64,000 bases of DNA from Ditylenchus dipsaci (Eukaryota > Nematoda > Chromadorea > Rhabditida > Anguinidae): NCBI GenBank assembly GCA_004194705.1, contig SADC01000876.1, positions 93,832 to 157,831 on the forward strand. Reading direction: 5' to 3'. The translations under genes were made by a program, and so were the position numbers. Shown here piece by piece: positions 12,340 through 23,674 of the stretch. The stretch's first letter is position 1. Every line of letters starts with the position of its first letter. The notes under the pieces are model-generated. The model did not search any database and was not told where the DNA came from. It worked only from the letters and a program-made list of their open reading frames with translations.

Positions 12340-12570
12340 TAGAAATAATCCGATCTGTAACCCAACAACAAAAGGCCAACTGGACACCTCCACCTGAGTA
12401 CCACCAACTGGACACGACAACCCGGGTAACCTACACCTGGATCCCCCAATACGTAACTAATAATGTAGGTACTTTCAACTGGATACTTACATCTTAAATA
12501 CAACTACCTAGGCAGCACCTCGTTACCATAACTTGGGTACCAGTACTGGGCTAACGGTTTTGGGTGGATT
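12340..12570. repeat. Degenerate CTGGACACC/GGTACC minisatellite
   Basis: Imperfect units built from CAACTGGACAC, ACCTGAGTACC and CCTGGGTACC. Similar degenerate ACC/GGT repeats occur at 24740-24960 and 35030-35620. Confidence 0.5.
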
Positions 12571-12963
12571 GAGGTGGTCGATTAAGACTATCAGATAAAA
12601 CGGGAGCTTATTTCGATGAAGGACTATTCAAGAATCGGACTTTTTAATTGTCGCAATTTGAATTGTCGCAATCTTATTGGCTATAACTGATTTGGTTTGC
12701 TAAAAACCTGAAATATGCCACGAAAAACGGGATGCCACGAAAAAACTGAAATATGCCACGAAAAAACTGAAATGTGCCACGAAAAACCTGAAATGTGCCA
12801 CGAAAAACGTTATTCATGCCACGAAAAATGTTATTCATGCCACGAAAACGTTATTCATGCCACGAAAAATGTTATTCATGCCACGAATACTACAATCGTC
12901 CACAAAAAGACTGACTGACTGACTAAAGCCGTACTGAATCTATATTTTTTTTCAGATCAAAGT

Positions 12964-13480
12964 ATGCCTAAGACACGTGACTGGAAAACTCAAGAGACGT
13001 GCACCACGAAAGAGCAACTAGACGGTTGGAAGGAGAAGAATCTTCATCACTATGTTCAGTAAGCATTTTATCGCTGAACTCAGTAAAAAATCGTTTGATT
13101 TACAGTCTGAAAAAGGAGTCGGGTGGCAAGTGGGTAAATGATGTCTACAGCTGCAAGAACTCTGCTCTCAATCGAAAGAACTACAACTGTCCAGCGGTAA
13201 TGCGCATACGTAAGAAGAGCGACCTTTCCGTGACGTACGTACAGACGATTCATCAACATGATGATCATCTTCCTATAAATGACAATGGGCTTAGCGAACA
13301 TATGAAGAAGATGATCCAGAAGCATAAACAAAAAACGCCAGACCAAATTCGTAAAGAAATTCAGGTTTCTTGATTTATAAATTACCGTTTCTTAACTATC
13401 TTTTCAGAAAACTCAAAACAGGCCTAATTCTTTGCTGCAAGCTCTAAAGCTCCCAACTCTGAAGCAGACTATGAACTATA
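12964..13480 (+). pseudogene. MULE-1 N-terminal part: FLYWCH-type zinc finger
   Basis: The exon from ATG 12964 (MPKTRDWKTQETCTTKEQ) is followed by an intron ending TTTACAG at 13105. Then comes a finger with WVNDVYSCKNSALNRKNYNC and TIHQHDDH, i.e. C-x(n)-C-x(n)-H-x-H, as in FLYWCH/WRKY-GCM1 folds, the DNA-binding domain of Mutator transposases. Two further exons lead to LKLPTLKQTMNYKSWR, where a nested element interrupts the gene at about 13498. Confidence 0.75.
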
Positions 13481-13872
13481 AATCATGGCGGCTGCATGTG
13501 AAAACTCCCGACAAATGTGTGAAATTTCCCGACTAATTAATTAATTTTCCCGGCAAATTCAAATTTGCCTAAAAGTAATGAATTTTCCCGACAAATCTGT
13601 GAAATTTCCCGGCAAATTTCCTGATCATCCGAAAGATGTTTTTTTAATTCTTTGAGTAATTTTCAAAGAGAGTTCGCAAATGATAAAAACAGAAAATTAT
13701 TCATTGAATCAGCTTACTGTATCCAATTTCCTCCATTTTCAGTCACCCATTCATCGACATTATCCTTGCTAGAGCAATTGTCCGTTCGCGCGCCACACCA
13801 CGCTTCTTTTGTTGCTTAGCTTGAAATTGCATATTTAAAAGTATTACCTAAGTCATTTCAAGTAATTTTTTT

Positions 13873-14821
13873 GGCTAGGGGAAACTTGCCAAAACGAAAT
13901 TTGCCAAATACGAAATTTGCCAAAACGAAATTTGCCAAAACGAAATATGTCAAAACGACATTTGCCGAAACGAAATTTGGCCAACGAACCAACAGGGGGG
14001 ACCAAGGCAGTTTTCACGTTTTTTTCGAAATTTTCGAAATTGTGTCCTAACCACCTAAAGCCACCCCAAACAACCAAAAACCACCTAAAGCAGCAAAAAC
14101 CACCAAAATCACACTAAACTACCCAAAACACCTCAAACAACCCAAAACTTGGATCAAAATTTTTTTTTACGTTTCTGTGTCCCAAAATCTATTTTTGGAC
14201 TAATTCGTGCACGCTTAACATGGTTTGACAGTGGCAAAATGCCGTTTTCTCAGTTATTTTTTGAGTTTTGGCAAATAATTATTTTACCAAAATCAATTAT
14301 TCCCTAAAACTCAAAAATTTCTTCATAAAACGTGATTTTACCACTGTCAAACCATGTTCAGCGTGCACGAATTAGTCCAGAAAACAGGTTTTGGAACCCA
14401 AAAAAGTAAAAAAAATTTTGATCCAAGTTGACGACCACTTGGTTTGGTTGGTTCAGACGAAAAATTTAAAGTAAATTTTCAAATTTAAATTTTTGTCTGG
14501 TGAAGTTTTGAATGGTTTCTGGTTGTTTTTGGTGTTCTGGTGGTTTGGTGTGATTTTGGGTGGTTTGGTGTGATTTTGGATGGTTTTTGGTTGTTTGGGG
14601 TGGTTTTAGGTGGCTAGGACACAGTTTCGAAAATTTTGAAAAAAACGTGAAAACTGCCTTGGTCCCCCTGTTCGTTCGTTGGCCAAATTTCGTTTCGGCG
14701 AATCTCGTATTGGCATATTTCGTTTTGGCGCATTTCGATTTGGCAAATTTCGGTTTGGCGAATTTCGTTTTGGCAAAACATACGTTTGGCAAATTTCGTT
14801 TTTGGCAAGTTTCCCCTAGCC
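13873..14821. mobile_element. GGCTAGGGG element with AAAACGAAATTTGCC modules, nested inside the previous element
   Basis: Ends GGCTAGGGGAA (13873) and TTCCCCTAGCC (14821), followed inwards by repeated CCAAAACGAAATTTG modules. Flanks ATTTTTTT (13865-13872 and 14822-14829) could be an 8-bp target duplication, but they are low complexity. CCAAGGCAG/CTGCCTTGG and foldback sequences fill the centre. No protein. Confidence 0.75.
14140..14450. repeat. Palindromic repeat with CTGTCAAACCAT arms, copy 1
   Basis: Arms TTTGACAGTGGCAAAATG..GAGTTTTGG (14223-14275) and the inverse (14300-14360) surround a short AT centre. Outer parts read GTCGACCACTTGG-like. The same palindrome recurs at 51410-51730 and 52045-52355. 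Half copies are at 11737-11890 and 24650-24740 and in the ends of the OTU element at 17793-20211. Confidence 0.7.
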
Positions 14822-15039
14822 ATTTTTTTGAAACAAGAAACAAGGAAGCCGACACACAACCAATTAAACATTATAATTAAAGTATTTGCCGGGAACTTTC
14901 ACGGATTTGTCGGGAAATTTCACAGATTTGTCGGGAAAATTCATTACTTTTAGACAAATTCGAATTTGCCGGGAAAATTAATTAATTAGTCGGGAAATTT
15001 CACACATTTGTCGGGAGTTTTCAATTTGATCCAATCATG

Positions 15040-16453
15040 GCTTGGCGTTCAGGATGGTTTATAGCAGCACTCAGCTTGGAAGACGTGCAGAAAATGTATG
15101 AGGCTAGCAGGGAAATTCCCCAGAATGAAGATGAGCCCTACTGCAGTGGATTTGGCAAGCTAGAAGTTCCTGTGAGCGACGGCGAAAAAAATGGCAGTTT
15201 TACTTGATTTTCACGACAAAGCGTCTTATGAAGCTGAAGCATGCATCTCTTATTCTACAAATTGACGCTACTTACAAGTTAAACCTTGTGGGATATCCTG
15301 TTCTGGTGATTGCTTCTTCTTTTAAAACATCTAGTTCAAGTCTTTTTAGGTGGCTGGTTTCTCAGATCCAAACAAGCAATTCTTTCCAACAGCTATTGGT
15401 TTGTGTACTTCCGAGAGTAGATTTGCTTACCAAGGTCTGTTCCAATCGACCAAGAATGTTGACATTTTGCACTTCTATTCTCCAAAGATGATCGTTAATG
15501 ATGCAGACTCTAAAATTACTGCCGGTATGTCTAGCGTACTTGGTTTATCGACACGACTCATTTTCAGCTGCTCGTGAAATCTTCCCCAATGCAGAGAGTG
15601 GGCTTTGCTTTTTCCATGTTATGCAAAAGCTCATGAAGGAACTACCAAAGAGCAATATCTATAAGAACACTGTGAGGGAGATCCAAGAAGACGTCCGGCT
15701 GCTGGCACGTGCTCGTTCTGGGTGGAATTTGCAATTGGTATGCTTTGTATGTCAGTCACAATGTGTAAAATTCTTATGCAGAAGCTGGCTAACTTCATCA
15801 GCTCTTGTCTCACTCGTGGCAACTCTGTGCTGAAGGCAGTCTACACACAGCGTGCGCTTCAGGGATTTTCAAGACACCTCCTACAACTCCAGAGATTTCC
15901 GGGGAATGGAGTAGGCATCTAGAAAAACAGGTAAAAACCTTTCTTTCTGATTGATGACTTAATTTTTTAGACACCAGCTCTTCTTCCGAAGATCGATCAG
16001 AGTCCGCAAAGCAAACTGAGAAAGGGAATGCTTGAAATACGAAAAGAGAAGCGTCCGTTCATCCACATTCGAGAAGGCAACAATAATATCTGGCTCGTTC
16101 CTTCTAGCACCTATTTGGCGGATATCCGAGAGCAGAAGACCGGCATTGAGGAACTATGGCGTGAACTCAATGAAAGAACTACAGTGAGCAATGCGGCGAA
16201 GAATAATTTCGTGTACGAAAGTTGGCAGTGGTACAAGGAGCGCCGGACATCGTTTTTCGAGCTGCAGAGACATCATGTGTATGAAGGCTTTCTCTCTTGC
16301 ACTTGCCCGATTGGAATCACAGATGTTCCTTGCAAGCATTCCGTGGTCAAAATGGAAGTTCTTAATTTGATCCAGCCAAAGTCATCTCCATTACAAATTC
16401 CAAGAAAAAGAGGCCGCTCAGGGCAAGTAGGACATGCGCTTGCACCAATCTAA
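15040..16453 (+). pseudogene. MULE-1 transposase: DDE core and C-terminal SWIM finger
   Basis: Continues MULE-1 after the nested insertion. LQIDATYKLNLVGYPVLV holds the first catalytic Asp; after an intron, FSDPNKQFFPTAIGLC; then KMIVNDADSKITA with the second Asp and a helix with FPNAESGLCFFHVMQK. The last exon (15972-16453) encodes CTCPIGITDVPCKHSV, a SWIM finger (CxC..CxH), and ends in the basic PRKRGRSG. The region around 15720-15925 contains frame breaks, so it is probably dead or carries sequence errors. Host-factor independence and activity cannot be judged. Confidence 0.8.
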
Positions 16454-16874
16454 TTTTGATGTTTTGATGTTAGGATTGCAATGTTAGCTATAGGAATGGA
16501 ACCAATAAAGTAGTTGTCATGGTTGTTACCCATTGCATACTACAGTCAAGTATCGATAATCCTGAATTTTTTCTTGATAAAGAGGTGTGAGCTTATCAAG
16601 ACTTGACTGTAGTTGCCAGTTTTGAAAGTACAATTGCTTTTTTATTTTGATCAGTCTTTTTGTGGACGATTGTAGTGTTCGTGGCATAAATAACGTTTTT
16701 CGTGGCACATTTCAGGTTTTTCGTGGCATTTTTCAGTTTTTTCGTGGCACATTTCAGTTTTTTCGTGGCATCCCGTTTTTCGTGGCAGAAATAATGTTTT
16801 TCGTGGCATATTTCAGGTTTTTAGCAAACTAAATCAATTTATGCCAATCTTATTTTGTCGCAATTTGAATTGTC

Positions 16875-17362
16875 GGCTCTAGTAGAGCCGCTCTACCCCG
16901 TTAGCGCCCAAATTGTTTGCGCCAAAATCGTTATAGCAAAAACCGTTACATTTTTAATTAATAAGCTTGCTACATATGCTTTTTCTAAGTAATTTAATTA
17001 ATATTCTCATTTACAAGTTAATACTCAAATTGATGCCAGAAAGACGGGCTACATTTTGAGCAGAGGGTTGTAAATGACCATATCTGCAAAATTGACTAAA
17101 AACTGCAAAAGTTCTCAAAAAAGTCCAGAATTCCGGAAATTTTGGAGTTTTTAGTAAATTTTGCAGATGTGGTCATTTACAACCTTATAGTCAAAATGTA
17201 GCCCGTCTCTCTGGCATCAATTTGAGTATTAACTTGTAAATGACAATATTCACGAAATTACTTAGAAAAAGCATATGTAGCAAGCTAATTAATTAAAAAT
17301 GTAACGGTTTTTGCTATAACGATTTTTGGCGCAAACAATTTGGGCGCTAACGGGGTAGAGCC
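16875..17362. mobile_element. Foldback element with 8-bp target duplication, inside the MULE-1 right end
   Basis: Begins GGCTCTAGTAGAGCCGCTC; the right end is ..GGGGTAGAGCC. It is almost wholly palindromic with a centre near 17120. The host sequence GAATTGTC is present at 16867-16874 and again at 17363-17370. The MULE-1 end sequence resumes directly after it, so the insertion is younger than MULE-1. Confidence 0.9.
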
Positions 17363-17424
17363 GAATTGTCGCAATTTAAAATGTCGCAGGCTGCTCCTGC
17401 CCGAATTTTTAAGGGGTAAAACTT

Positions 17425-17480
17425 TTTTTTGTCACAGATTCACTTTTTCTGTCACAGATTTCCTCATTTCTGTCACAGAT
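17425..17480. repeat. TTTCTGTCACAGATT triplet repeat
   Basis: Three spaced copies of CTGTCACAGAT, each itself palindromic. Confidence 0.6.
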
Positions 17481-17534
17481 GTTAGTTTTCCCTGTTTCTT
17501 TCGAAATTTTGATCTTTTTTGAAAGTTATTACAC

Positions 17535-17745
17535 TATCGGATAGCCTTGCGATTCTAGTTTCTGGCGAGGTATCACTTTTGCATCTTCCTTGCAAAATAT
17601 AACACAAATAGGTGAAAGTATGAAGGAAGTCAGAAAAATAATGGGGGTCATAATTTTACCTTTTTGTGCCACATTGTGCAGAGATGGTGCAGCAAATCAT
17701 ACCTCGCCAGAAACTAGAATTGCATAGCTACTTAATGATGTTAAA
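17535..17745. repeat. Palindromic repeat with ATTCTAGTTTCT arms
   Basis: ATTCTAGTTTCTGGCGAGGTAT (17551) returns inverted at about 17700-17722. Related arms are seen near 8440 and 25443-25605. Confidence 0.6.
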
Positions 17746-17792
17746 ACTTTGGAAAAAAGGTTAGGAAATTTAAGGGGGGGGGAACTTTATAT

Positions 17793-20211
17793 GGACATAG
17801 GACAGTTGGCATTGGACAGTTGACATTGGTTTTCAACTTATTTTTTACCACATTTTTGTTTTGAAAATTATTCTTTGTTATTTCAAACGTATCACTAGAA
17901 ACCATCTCCAGTGTTGCCGGACTGTCAATGCACCAACAAAATCAAGTAGTCATCCACTTGGTGCGAATTTTTTTTCGTGTTTTTCAGGTTTCAAAACCTC
18001 TTTACTGTACTAATTCGAGGATTCTAAAGATTGTTTGACGGTAGTAAAATGCCGTTTTCAAGGGTATTTTTCGAGTTCTTGTAATTCCGATTAAATCACT
18101 ACTTTAAAAAATGCAAACTACAGGCAACCCTATATTAAACGGCTCCGATAGATTAGCATCATTGACTTAACGGCGCCTCCTCAGGCTCAATGTGGCTGGA
18201 TTCCTGATAATTTCGGGCGCACCACAATTCGTCATTTCGTTCGGTGTGCCGAAAGACCACCAAATCAAGCTTGATTTGATTAGCGTACCTAATGTGTCGT
18301 TATATCGAGATCTACAGTACCTTTAGAATACTTTTTAAAGTTCATTGATTCAGAAGCTTGTCCATTATATTTTTTTGTACTTCAAGGTGCTGAGGTTGGC
18401 CGCCCTAAATATGCTGAGCGATTGAACTAAAGATAAAAGTAATTCACGAATTTTTTTGAAAACATCACAAACTACCGGTAAAGCAGTTTCCATCCCCTTC
18501 GATCATCAAGAACTTCTCTGGATTATTTGGCTCGCAGTTTAAACGAAACTTCTTGATTGGTAAGTAGAGCGTTATAGATTCATCCTCTCTTACTTCTGCA
18601 AATACAACTTATGCTTAAAAAACTAATTAAAAGACTAAAGGTTTAAAAGATAAAATACTTACTGTTTGGCTCCCGAAATGATTTGAGTTTGTCTTCATCG
18701 TCTTTGTCGCTGACGAATGGCTCAAGCTTTGGGATGTCTACCTGCAAACTTTCGTCTTCGTTCACAATTTCCACTTCTTCCTGAGAGGCATTCTTTCTTT
18801 TTTCTGACTAAAATCAGAAAGAAATGAAAATTTACAAAAACAAAAAGAACAGTATTACCCAAGGGGATTTGCTTTGATTCCCATTAAAAACCCTACTTCC
18901 GAAAGATACTTGCTCATTACCTCAGCATATTGTTCTTCTGTAGATCCATCGTCCAAAAACTGAGTCAAATTTGCTTGTAGATCTTGCAACCTTTCACTGA
19001 TTTCTGAGTACAGAGGATTTGGCTCGTTAGGTATAACTCGACCGATTCTGATTCCGCAACATTGAGCTTGCTCTTGGTAGTGAAGCTAAATTTTTTTGTT
19101 CAAACCATAAATAATAATTACGAGGTACTTCTCTATTTCGCACAATCCACTATCCGATTCGTGCTCCCTTTATGTATAACCTTACGATGTATAACCTTAC
19201 GATGTATAACCACACCCTGGTCATTGCCAGCTTTATCCAGAATTTTTCGCTCAAGTTTTGCGACGGCTGAGCAAGGCTTTTCGACTGACCCAGTAGCTAT
19301 TTCTGCGATGACACTTCTGCGCAGTTGATTTCCTTCAACCTAGAACTTCAACCTATCTAGAAACGAATAAAAAAATAAACCTCAGATCGCTCTTTAGGTC
19401 CACTGCAAAAATGGGCAGCTCCGTTTCCAGTTCCTTCCCAGCTTATTTTGTCATCTCGAATAGCAACCCACATCGGCACAGGAGTATCTTTAGCAACTCT
19501 GCTTGACTTAGAACTACGAATTTCGCGGCAGCCAGCACAGCCGGACTGAATCCTTCCAGTTTCATCGGTGCGTTTTCTTTCATCCAGCACTGTCCAACAA
19601 TAGCAATGGGTGAGTGGATTGACCAGGCACGGAGTAATGGCTAAAGTCACGTTTCCTACTTTCTCTGTTCGCTTTAGCACGACTTCTTCCTTGGCTTTTA
19701 ATTTCCACATCTTGAGCAATTTACTGAAAAAATACAGAACACGGATGGATAGAAAAACAATAAATATTTTTAATTGAGCTTTCAGCTACCAAAATTGAAA
19801 ACATAGTTTATGATAGTAAATGGTCATTCAATCGAAATTACAAGAACTCGAAAAATACCCTTGAAAACGGCATTTTACTACCGTCAAACAATCTTTAGAA
19901 TCCTCGAATTAGTACAGTAAAGAGGTTTTGAAACCTGAAAAACACGAAAAAAATTTCGCACCAAGTGGATGACTACTTGATTTTGTTGGTGCATTGACAG
20001 TCCGGCAGGACTGGAGATGGTTTCTAGTGATACGTTTGAAATAACAAGGATAATTTTCAAAACAAAAATGTGGTAAAAAATAAGTTGAAAAACCAATGCC
20101 AACTGTCCAATGCCAACTGTCCACTTTGAAAACCAATGCCAACTGTCCACTCCAAAAACCAATGTCAACTGTCCAATGCCAACTGTTCCCAATGCCAACT
20201 GTCCTTTTACC
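17793..20211 (-). mobile_element. Mutator-like element carrying FLYWCH-like and OTU domains, perfect 9-bp target duplication
   Basis: Long inverted ends (about 320 bp left, 420 bp right) start with repeats of GGACAGTTGGCATT and continue through ACTTATTTTTTACCACATTTT and GACGGTAGTAAAATGCCG. ACTTTATAT flanks both sides (17784-17792 and 20212-20220). A related unoccupied sequence with one ACTTTATAT followed by ACGCATCGCCT is at 48350-48370, supporting the boundaries. The 9-bp duplication is usual for Mutator elements. The interior encodes a minus-strand protein without a visible transposase core. Confidence 0.85.
18350..19719 (-). pseudogene. FLYWCH-like / OTU cysteine-protease fusion encoded by the 17.8-20.2 kb element
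   Basis: Minus-strand exons. From ATG 19719: a Cys/His-rich region (CYCWTVLDE, SGCAGCREI, GNGAAHFC) resembling a FLYWCH finger, spliced (donor 19380, acceptor 19340) to VEGNQLRRSVIAEIATGS. Further exons give RVIPNEPNPLYSEISERLQD and SEKRKNASQEEVEIVNEDES, an acidic linker. Exon 18476-18595 ends FLMIEGDGNCFTG, with the OTU catalytic Asp and Cys; the next piece SIAQHI-GGQPQHLEVQKNIM aligns with the helix after the OTU Cys. A stop (TAG at about 18406-18408) and a frame step break this last exon, and the OTU His is not seen. The role is unknown; OTU domains cut ubiquitin linkages. An 18-bp tandem duplication lies at 19166-19210. Confidence 0.7.
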
Positions 20212-20285
20212 ACTTTATATACGCATCGCCTTAGGTCACAGGTTCGACTACCACTGGCTGCAGACCTTATTTTTTTTTCTCCTTT
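20212..20285 (+). repeat. tRNA-like (SINE-type) repeat interrupted by the OTU element
   Basis: ACTTTATATACGCATCGCCTTAGG then CACAGGTTCGACTACC, a B-box-like motif. A second copy is at 48350-48420. The block of G before 17784 and the inverted copy at 20985-21020 belong to the same repeat. Confidence 0.55.
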
Positions 20286-20559
20286 TATTTACAGGTTTAG
20301 TGTCGAAATGTAGCTAAGCTTCTGGGCTTTCATTTGAGCTATCATACAGATGAAAAGTTGGTATAAAGTTAGGGCTAAAATATGGAAAATCCAATTCGAT
20401 GAAATCCTCAATAGGACTATACCAGTGCTTTTCGGTAGTATCCTGGAAATGATGTTTTTTCCCAATTTTAATTTACATACTCATTTGCAACCTTACACTC
20501 AAAATGTAGCCCTGCCTCTTGCCGTCATTTTCATCATACGGTTGTAAAAAATCATGTGA

Positions 20560-21250
20560 ATTGAAATCGCAATAAAAGTCAATTCCTAAATAATACCGAA
20601 ATCCTCCCCCTCAATAGTACTCTATTGTTCTTTGGTCAAACCTTCGCTAGCTACCTTGTTTTCTGAAGTGATTTTGGTGTGTAAAAATTTCTATCTTGTT
20701 CCCCCATGAAATTCTGAGTCTAGAAAGTCACTAAACGCGTGGACAAATAAATAAAATTGGTGGAGGCTCAGGCTATATAAGCCTAAGTACTCATCATTTT
20801 GGCTGGTTTCCTCTAATTTTGGTGGTCATTTGCGAAAAATCGGAAAATTGAGGCAGTTGATGACAGCAAAGCAGTGCTGAAAATGGTTGCAATCGATTGC
20901 TCGATGATTTTTGGACCTGAAAGTCAAAAAGCTTACTAAAAAATTAAATTAAAACACCCCCAGAGGGACTAGAACTTTCGACAAAAGGCGATGTGTATAT
21001 AAAGTTCCCCCCCCCCCTTTAAAAATTTATCTTAGTTTTTGAAGCAGCATTCACTCAGTCAATAGCTCATTTGGTAGCTCTAAACATCAACCATATGATG
21101 TGAGAAGCTACATAAGCAACTGGAAAATAAAAGAACCACGCCAACTGAATAATTTCGGGAAAACAGTGAAAAAGCAAGGATTCTGTTTCGCAGATTCTTA
21201 GCGAGTAGTCTGTTTTAGCATCCGCAAACAGACTCTTCATTGTGAATGCG
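20560..21250. other. No gene recognised
   Basis: AT-rich sequence with an inverted fragment of the poly-C/ACTTTATAT repeat (20990-21025) and AGCATCCGCAAACAG at 21222, which is inverted relative to 8880-8900. Confidence 0.35.
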
Positions 21251-21254
21251 CCTT

Positions 21255-22217
21255 AAAGGGGCATGCCCACGCTAATAAGAGGTGTTGCCCGGGAATTCAA
21301 AAATTTTTCCGAATCATTGAACTTCTGTACGGAATTTTCAGGGCTAAAGTACACTATTTGGGGTAGCCCAAAAGTGCCTTTTCTCAAGGCCTGAGTATTT
21401 TTTAGGCCGCTTAAACAATAGAAAAGTCCAAAAAAGTGTTGGAAAAATATTTTTAAAATATTTTTTCGACTGCCTTGGTCCCCCTGTGTTTTTTTTTCTA
21501 TTTTCGCCTTGGTCCCCCTTATGGGTTTTGGTCATTTTTTGACTTTATTACCGCTATTAAACTAAAAAGATAAAATTTGAACATAGTTTTGTTAACTGGG
21601 GCCTACCGCATAAATAAACTCTGGTAGGCATGCTTTTTCATGCATCCAGAGTCCCTTTTGAGTGATTTGTATCTAAGGTATGGAGGTCTGCGCATCTCAA
21701 CTCCAAGCCCACTGCGCCAACAAAGGGTGCGCAGGGGGCTTGAGAGTTAGAGATGCGCGCACTCACTTACCTTATACATGATTCTAAGCAAGACTCATGA
21801 TCGAAAATGCATAAAGAAGCTCTTTTCGCAAAGCTCCAGTAACCAAAACAGGGTAAAGTACAAAAATGGCCAAAAACCATAGGGGAGACCAAGGCAAAAA
21901 TAGAACAAAAACCACAGGGAGACCAAGGCAGTCGAATTTTTTTTTCGAAAAATGTCCTTCCACTGTTTTTTGGCCTTTTCTATAGTATAAACGGCTTAAA
22001 AAATACTTAGACATCGAAAAAACGCACTTTTGGGCTACCTGAAATAGTGTACTCCTGCCTTTTTCAACTTGGTTTTTAACAAAACCATACATAAAATTAA
22101 ATTCTGGGCCTTGTTTTGTAAGAAACCAAGTCGAAAAATCCGTACAGAAGTTCAATAATCCGGAAAATTTTTGAATTTCCGGGCACCACCTCTTATTAGT
22201 GTGGGCATGCCCTCTTT
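21255..22217. mobile_element. Foldback element with AGGGGCATGCCCAC ends and TTAA flanks
   Basis: The left end (GGGGCATGCCCACGCTAATA, about 21257) and the right end (TATTAGTGTGGGCATGCCC, about 22194) are inverted. TTAA sits at both boundaries, suggesting a TTAA (piggyBac-like) or TA target. The arms extend inwards through GAACTTCTGTACGGA and the inverted GCCTTGGTCCCC motif, which recurs at 1754, 13995, 14660 and 46616. The centre (21600-21780) has CATGCATCCAGAG and GATGCGCGCACTCACTTACC. Confidence 0.7.
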
Positions 22218-22261
22218 AACAAGGCTTTTCAAAACGCCCGAAAATGTTTCCTTCGGACGTG

Positions 22262-22405
22262 TTTGCATGGCGCAGTGGGTAAAGCTGTTCGTCACCAGGA
22301 AGATGCAAAAAGTAAGGGCGAAAATCGAATCTCTGTTCGTCACACGATTTAACATAGCAAAATCAGCCATTTTCCTCGAGGTCACGAGTTCAACCCTACT
22401 TGCAA
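22262..22405 (+). repeat. tRNA-derived SINE-like fragment
   Basis: TGGCGCAGTGGGTAAAGC (22268) resembles a tRNA A box and GAGTTCAACCC (22387) a B box. They are separated by about 115 bp of unrelated sequence, too far for a tRNA gene. Confidence 0.45.
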
Positions 22406-22952
22406 TCACCTTCGATTTTTTAATTTTTGCAAATGTATATTTAGTAAAGCGCCATTTTCGTTGTTGTTAGTCCATTCGACGTAAAATCGAAAAGTAAAAA
22501 TAGGTCATGAATATCAGATTTTCAACTTTTCCTACAAAAATTTTAGTACAGATCAGATGAAAGTCCAGACTTCACGTCAAATATAAGGCAAAAGTTACAT
22601 GAACTTATTTTTTATTTTCGCATACGAATGCGGAGGTTTGCATTTCAGAAGATGAGTCATATACCAAAATGCAGCCCTGGATCTCCTCTATAATGTTGGG
22701 GTCAATTTTTACAAAATCGGGTATCTACGCGAACTAGAAGCCATTTTAAGTCGGGAACTGGTTTTACCAGTCAAATTTAAAAAGTTTTTTTTAATTTCCC
22801 ACAAAATTCGCTTGAAAAGCTAAAAAAACAGTTTCGAGCGTTTTGAAAAGCCGTGCATAAGGTGAGCTGAGCTATCCAAACAGATATAAAAATTCGGTGG
22901 CAAAAGAAAGTCACCAGGGACACCCCGTAAAACACCCCAAAGAATAACATAC

Positions 22953-23157
22953 GATTTCGGTGGCACTCCTCCTTAGAAATACTACCAAGAAGCTCATCGT
23001 TCTCATTGACGGCGATGCACTGTTCAGACAAATACTGGGCTTGAACAGCATCCAGTTCCCGCGCTTCGACCCCGAAGGCTTTGGTGGAGGAGGTGGCTAG
23101 AAAACTCTTGAAAAAGTTCGGCCTAAGCTTTTGGAAAATAGGCTTTATTGTACTCAT
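22953..23157 (-). CDS. IDI1: IDI1 first exon: N-terminal extension and start of the isomerase fold
   Basis: Minus strand from ATG 23157: MSTIKPIFQKLRPNFFKSFL, a basic and hydroxyl-rich leader that could target mitochondria or peroxisomes (inference). Then ELDAVQAQYLSEQCIAVNEN and DELLGSISKEECHRN, which matches the first strand region of type I isopentenyl-diphosphate isomerase (human CILIDENDNKIG..KKNCHLN). The exon ends AATC|GTATGTT at 22953. It joins the catalytic exon at 8249 in the right phase and strand, with four TE families in between. Confidence 0.8.
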
Positions 23158-23299
23158 TTGAGTGTGACAAGATTCAAACGACACTAAACATAGTTGGTAG
23201 AATATATGTACATGCACGAAACGAATGTACATAATTCTGCATGCCAAATATTTTAAACTACGTCTCCTCAACAAAAGGCCAATTTTAAACAAAATTTTA

Positions 23300-23660
23300 T
23301 TTGAAATAGGAATAATGCAAGAAAAATATTCACCAGGAGACTGGAAAATTATCTAATCACACCTTCACCATAAATATTTGGAGAAAATAACTATATGGAT
23401 ATACAAACTGCTGAGATTCAATTTATGAGTGGAACGAATTATATGCTACCTTCACAGTAACGAATCATTTTGAGCATGAAAAATCGTTGTGAGTAGATTT
23501 TTCTAACTGAAGACGTTTAATTCGATGTTACCATTTGACTCAAGTGCTAGATCACAGGTGAAACAGTATTTTCTCATTTTTCGAGAGAATTGAAGAAGCC
23601 GACGAAATGCCTGATTTCACGGGGGAAATTTTTTTCGATGATTTTTATTAGTAATCATTC
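23300..23660. other. No feature recognised; upstream of IDI1
   Basis: Probably includes the IDI1 promoter. No motif can be assigned. Confidence 0.3.
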
Positions 23661-23674
23661 TAGTTTTTCACTCG

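Larger units (their letters stand above)
13498..15026. mobile_element. Long-inverted-repeat element nested in MULE-1
   Basis: About 120-bp inverted ends start GAAAACTCCCGACAAATGTG (13498) and are mirrored at about 14885-15026. They are built from repeats of TTCCCGRCAAATYTGTGAAA. No coding region. It splits the MULE-1 reading frame between MNYKSW and the conserved block upstream of its DDE domain. AATCATGGC occurs on both sides of the insertion (13482 and 15034), possibly a displaced target-site trace. Confidence 0.75.
12636..17390 (+). mobile_element. Phantom-type Mutator element (MULE-1) with nested insertions
   Basis: Left end sequences GTCGCAATTTGAATTGTCGC..CTTATTGGC (about 12650-12680) and a cluster of ATGCCACGAAAAAC modules (12717-12900) recur inverted on the right (16676-16820 and 16840-16880, resuming at 17371 after an insertion). 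Between them lie a FLYWCH domain, a DDE transposase and a SWIM finger in order, interrupted by a 1.5-kb insertion. The FLYWCH start and minisatellite/foldback-like ends fit the Phantom subclass of Mutator elements. Exact outer ends and target duplication are uncertain. Confidence 0.8.

Noticed and set aside
12715..12918. 67-codon frame rich in CHEK/CHEN repeats
   Set aside because: It is a translation of the ATGCCACGAAAAAC minisatellite at the MULE-1 left end; no splice or codon evidence for a gene.
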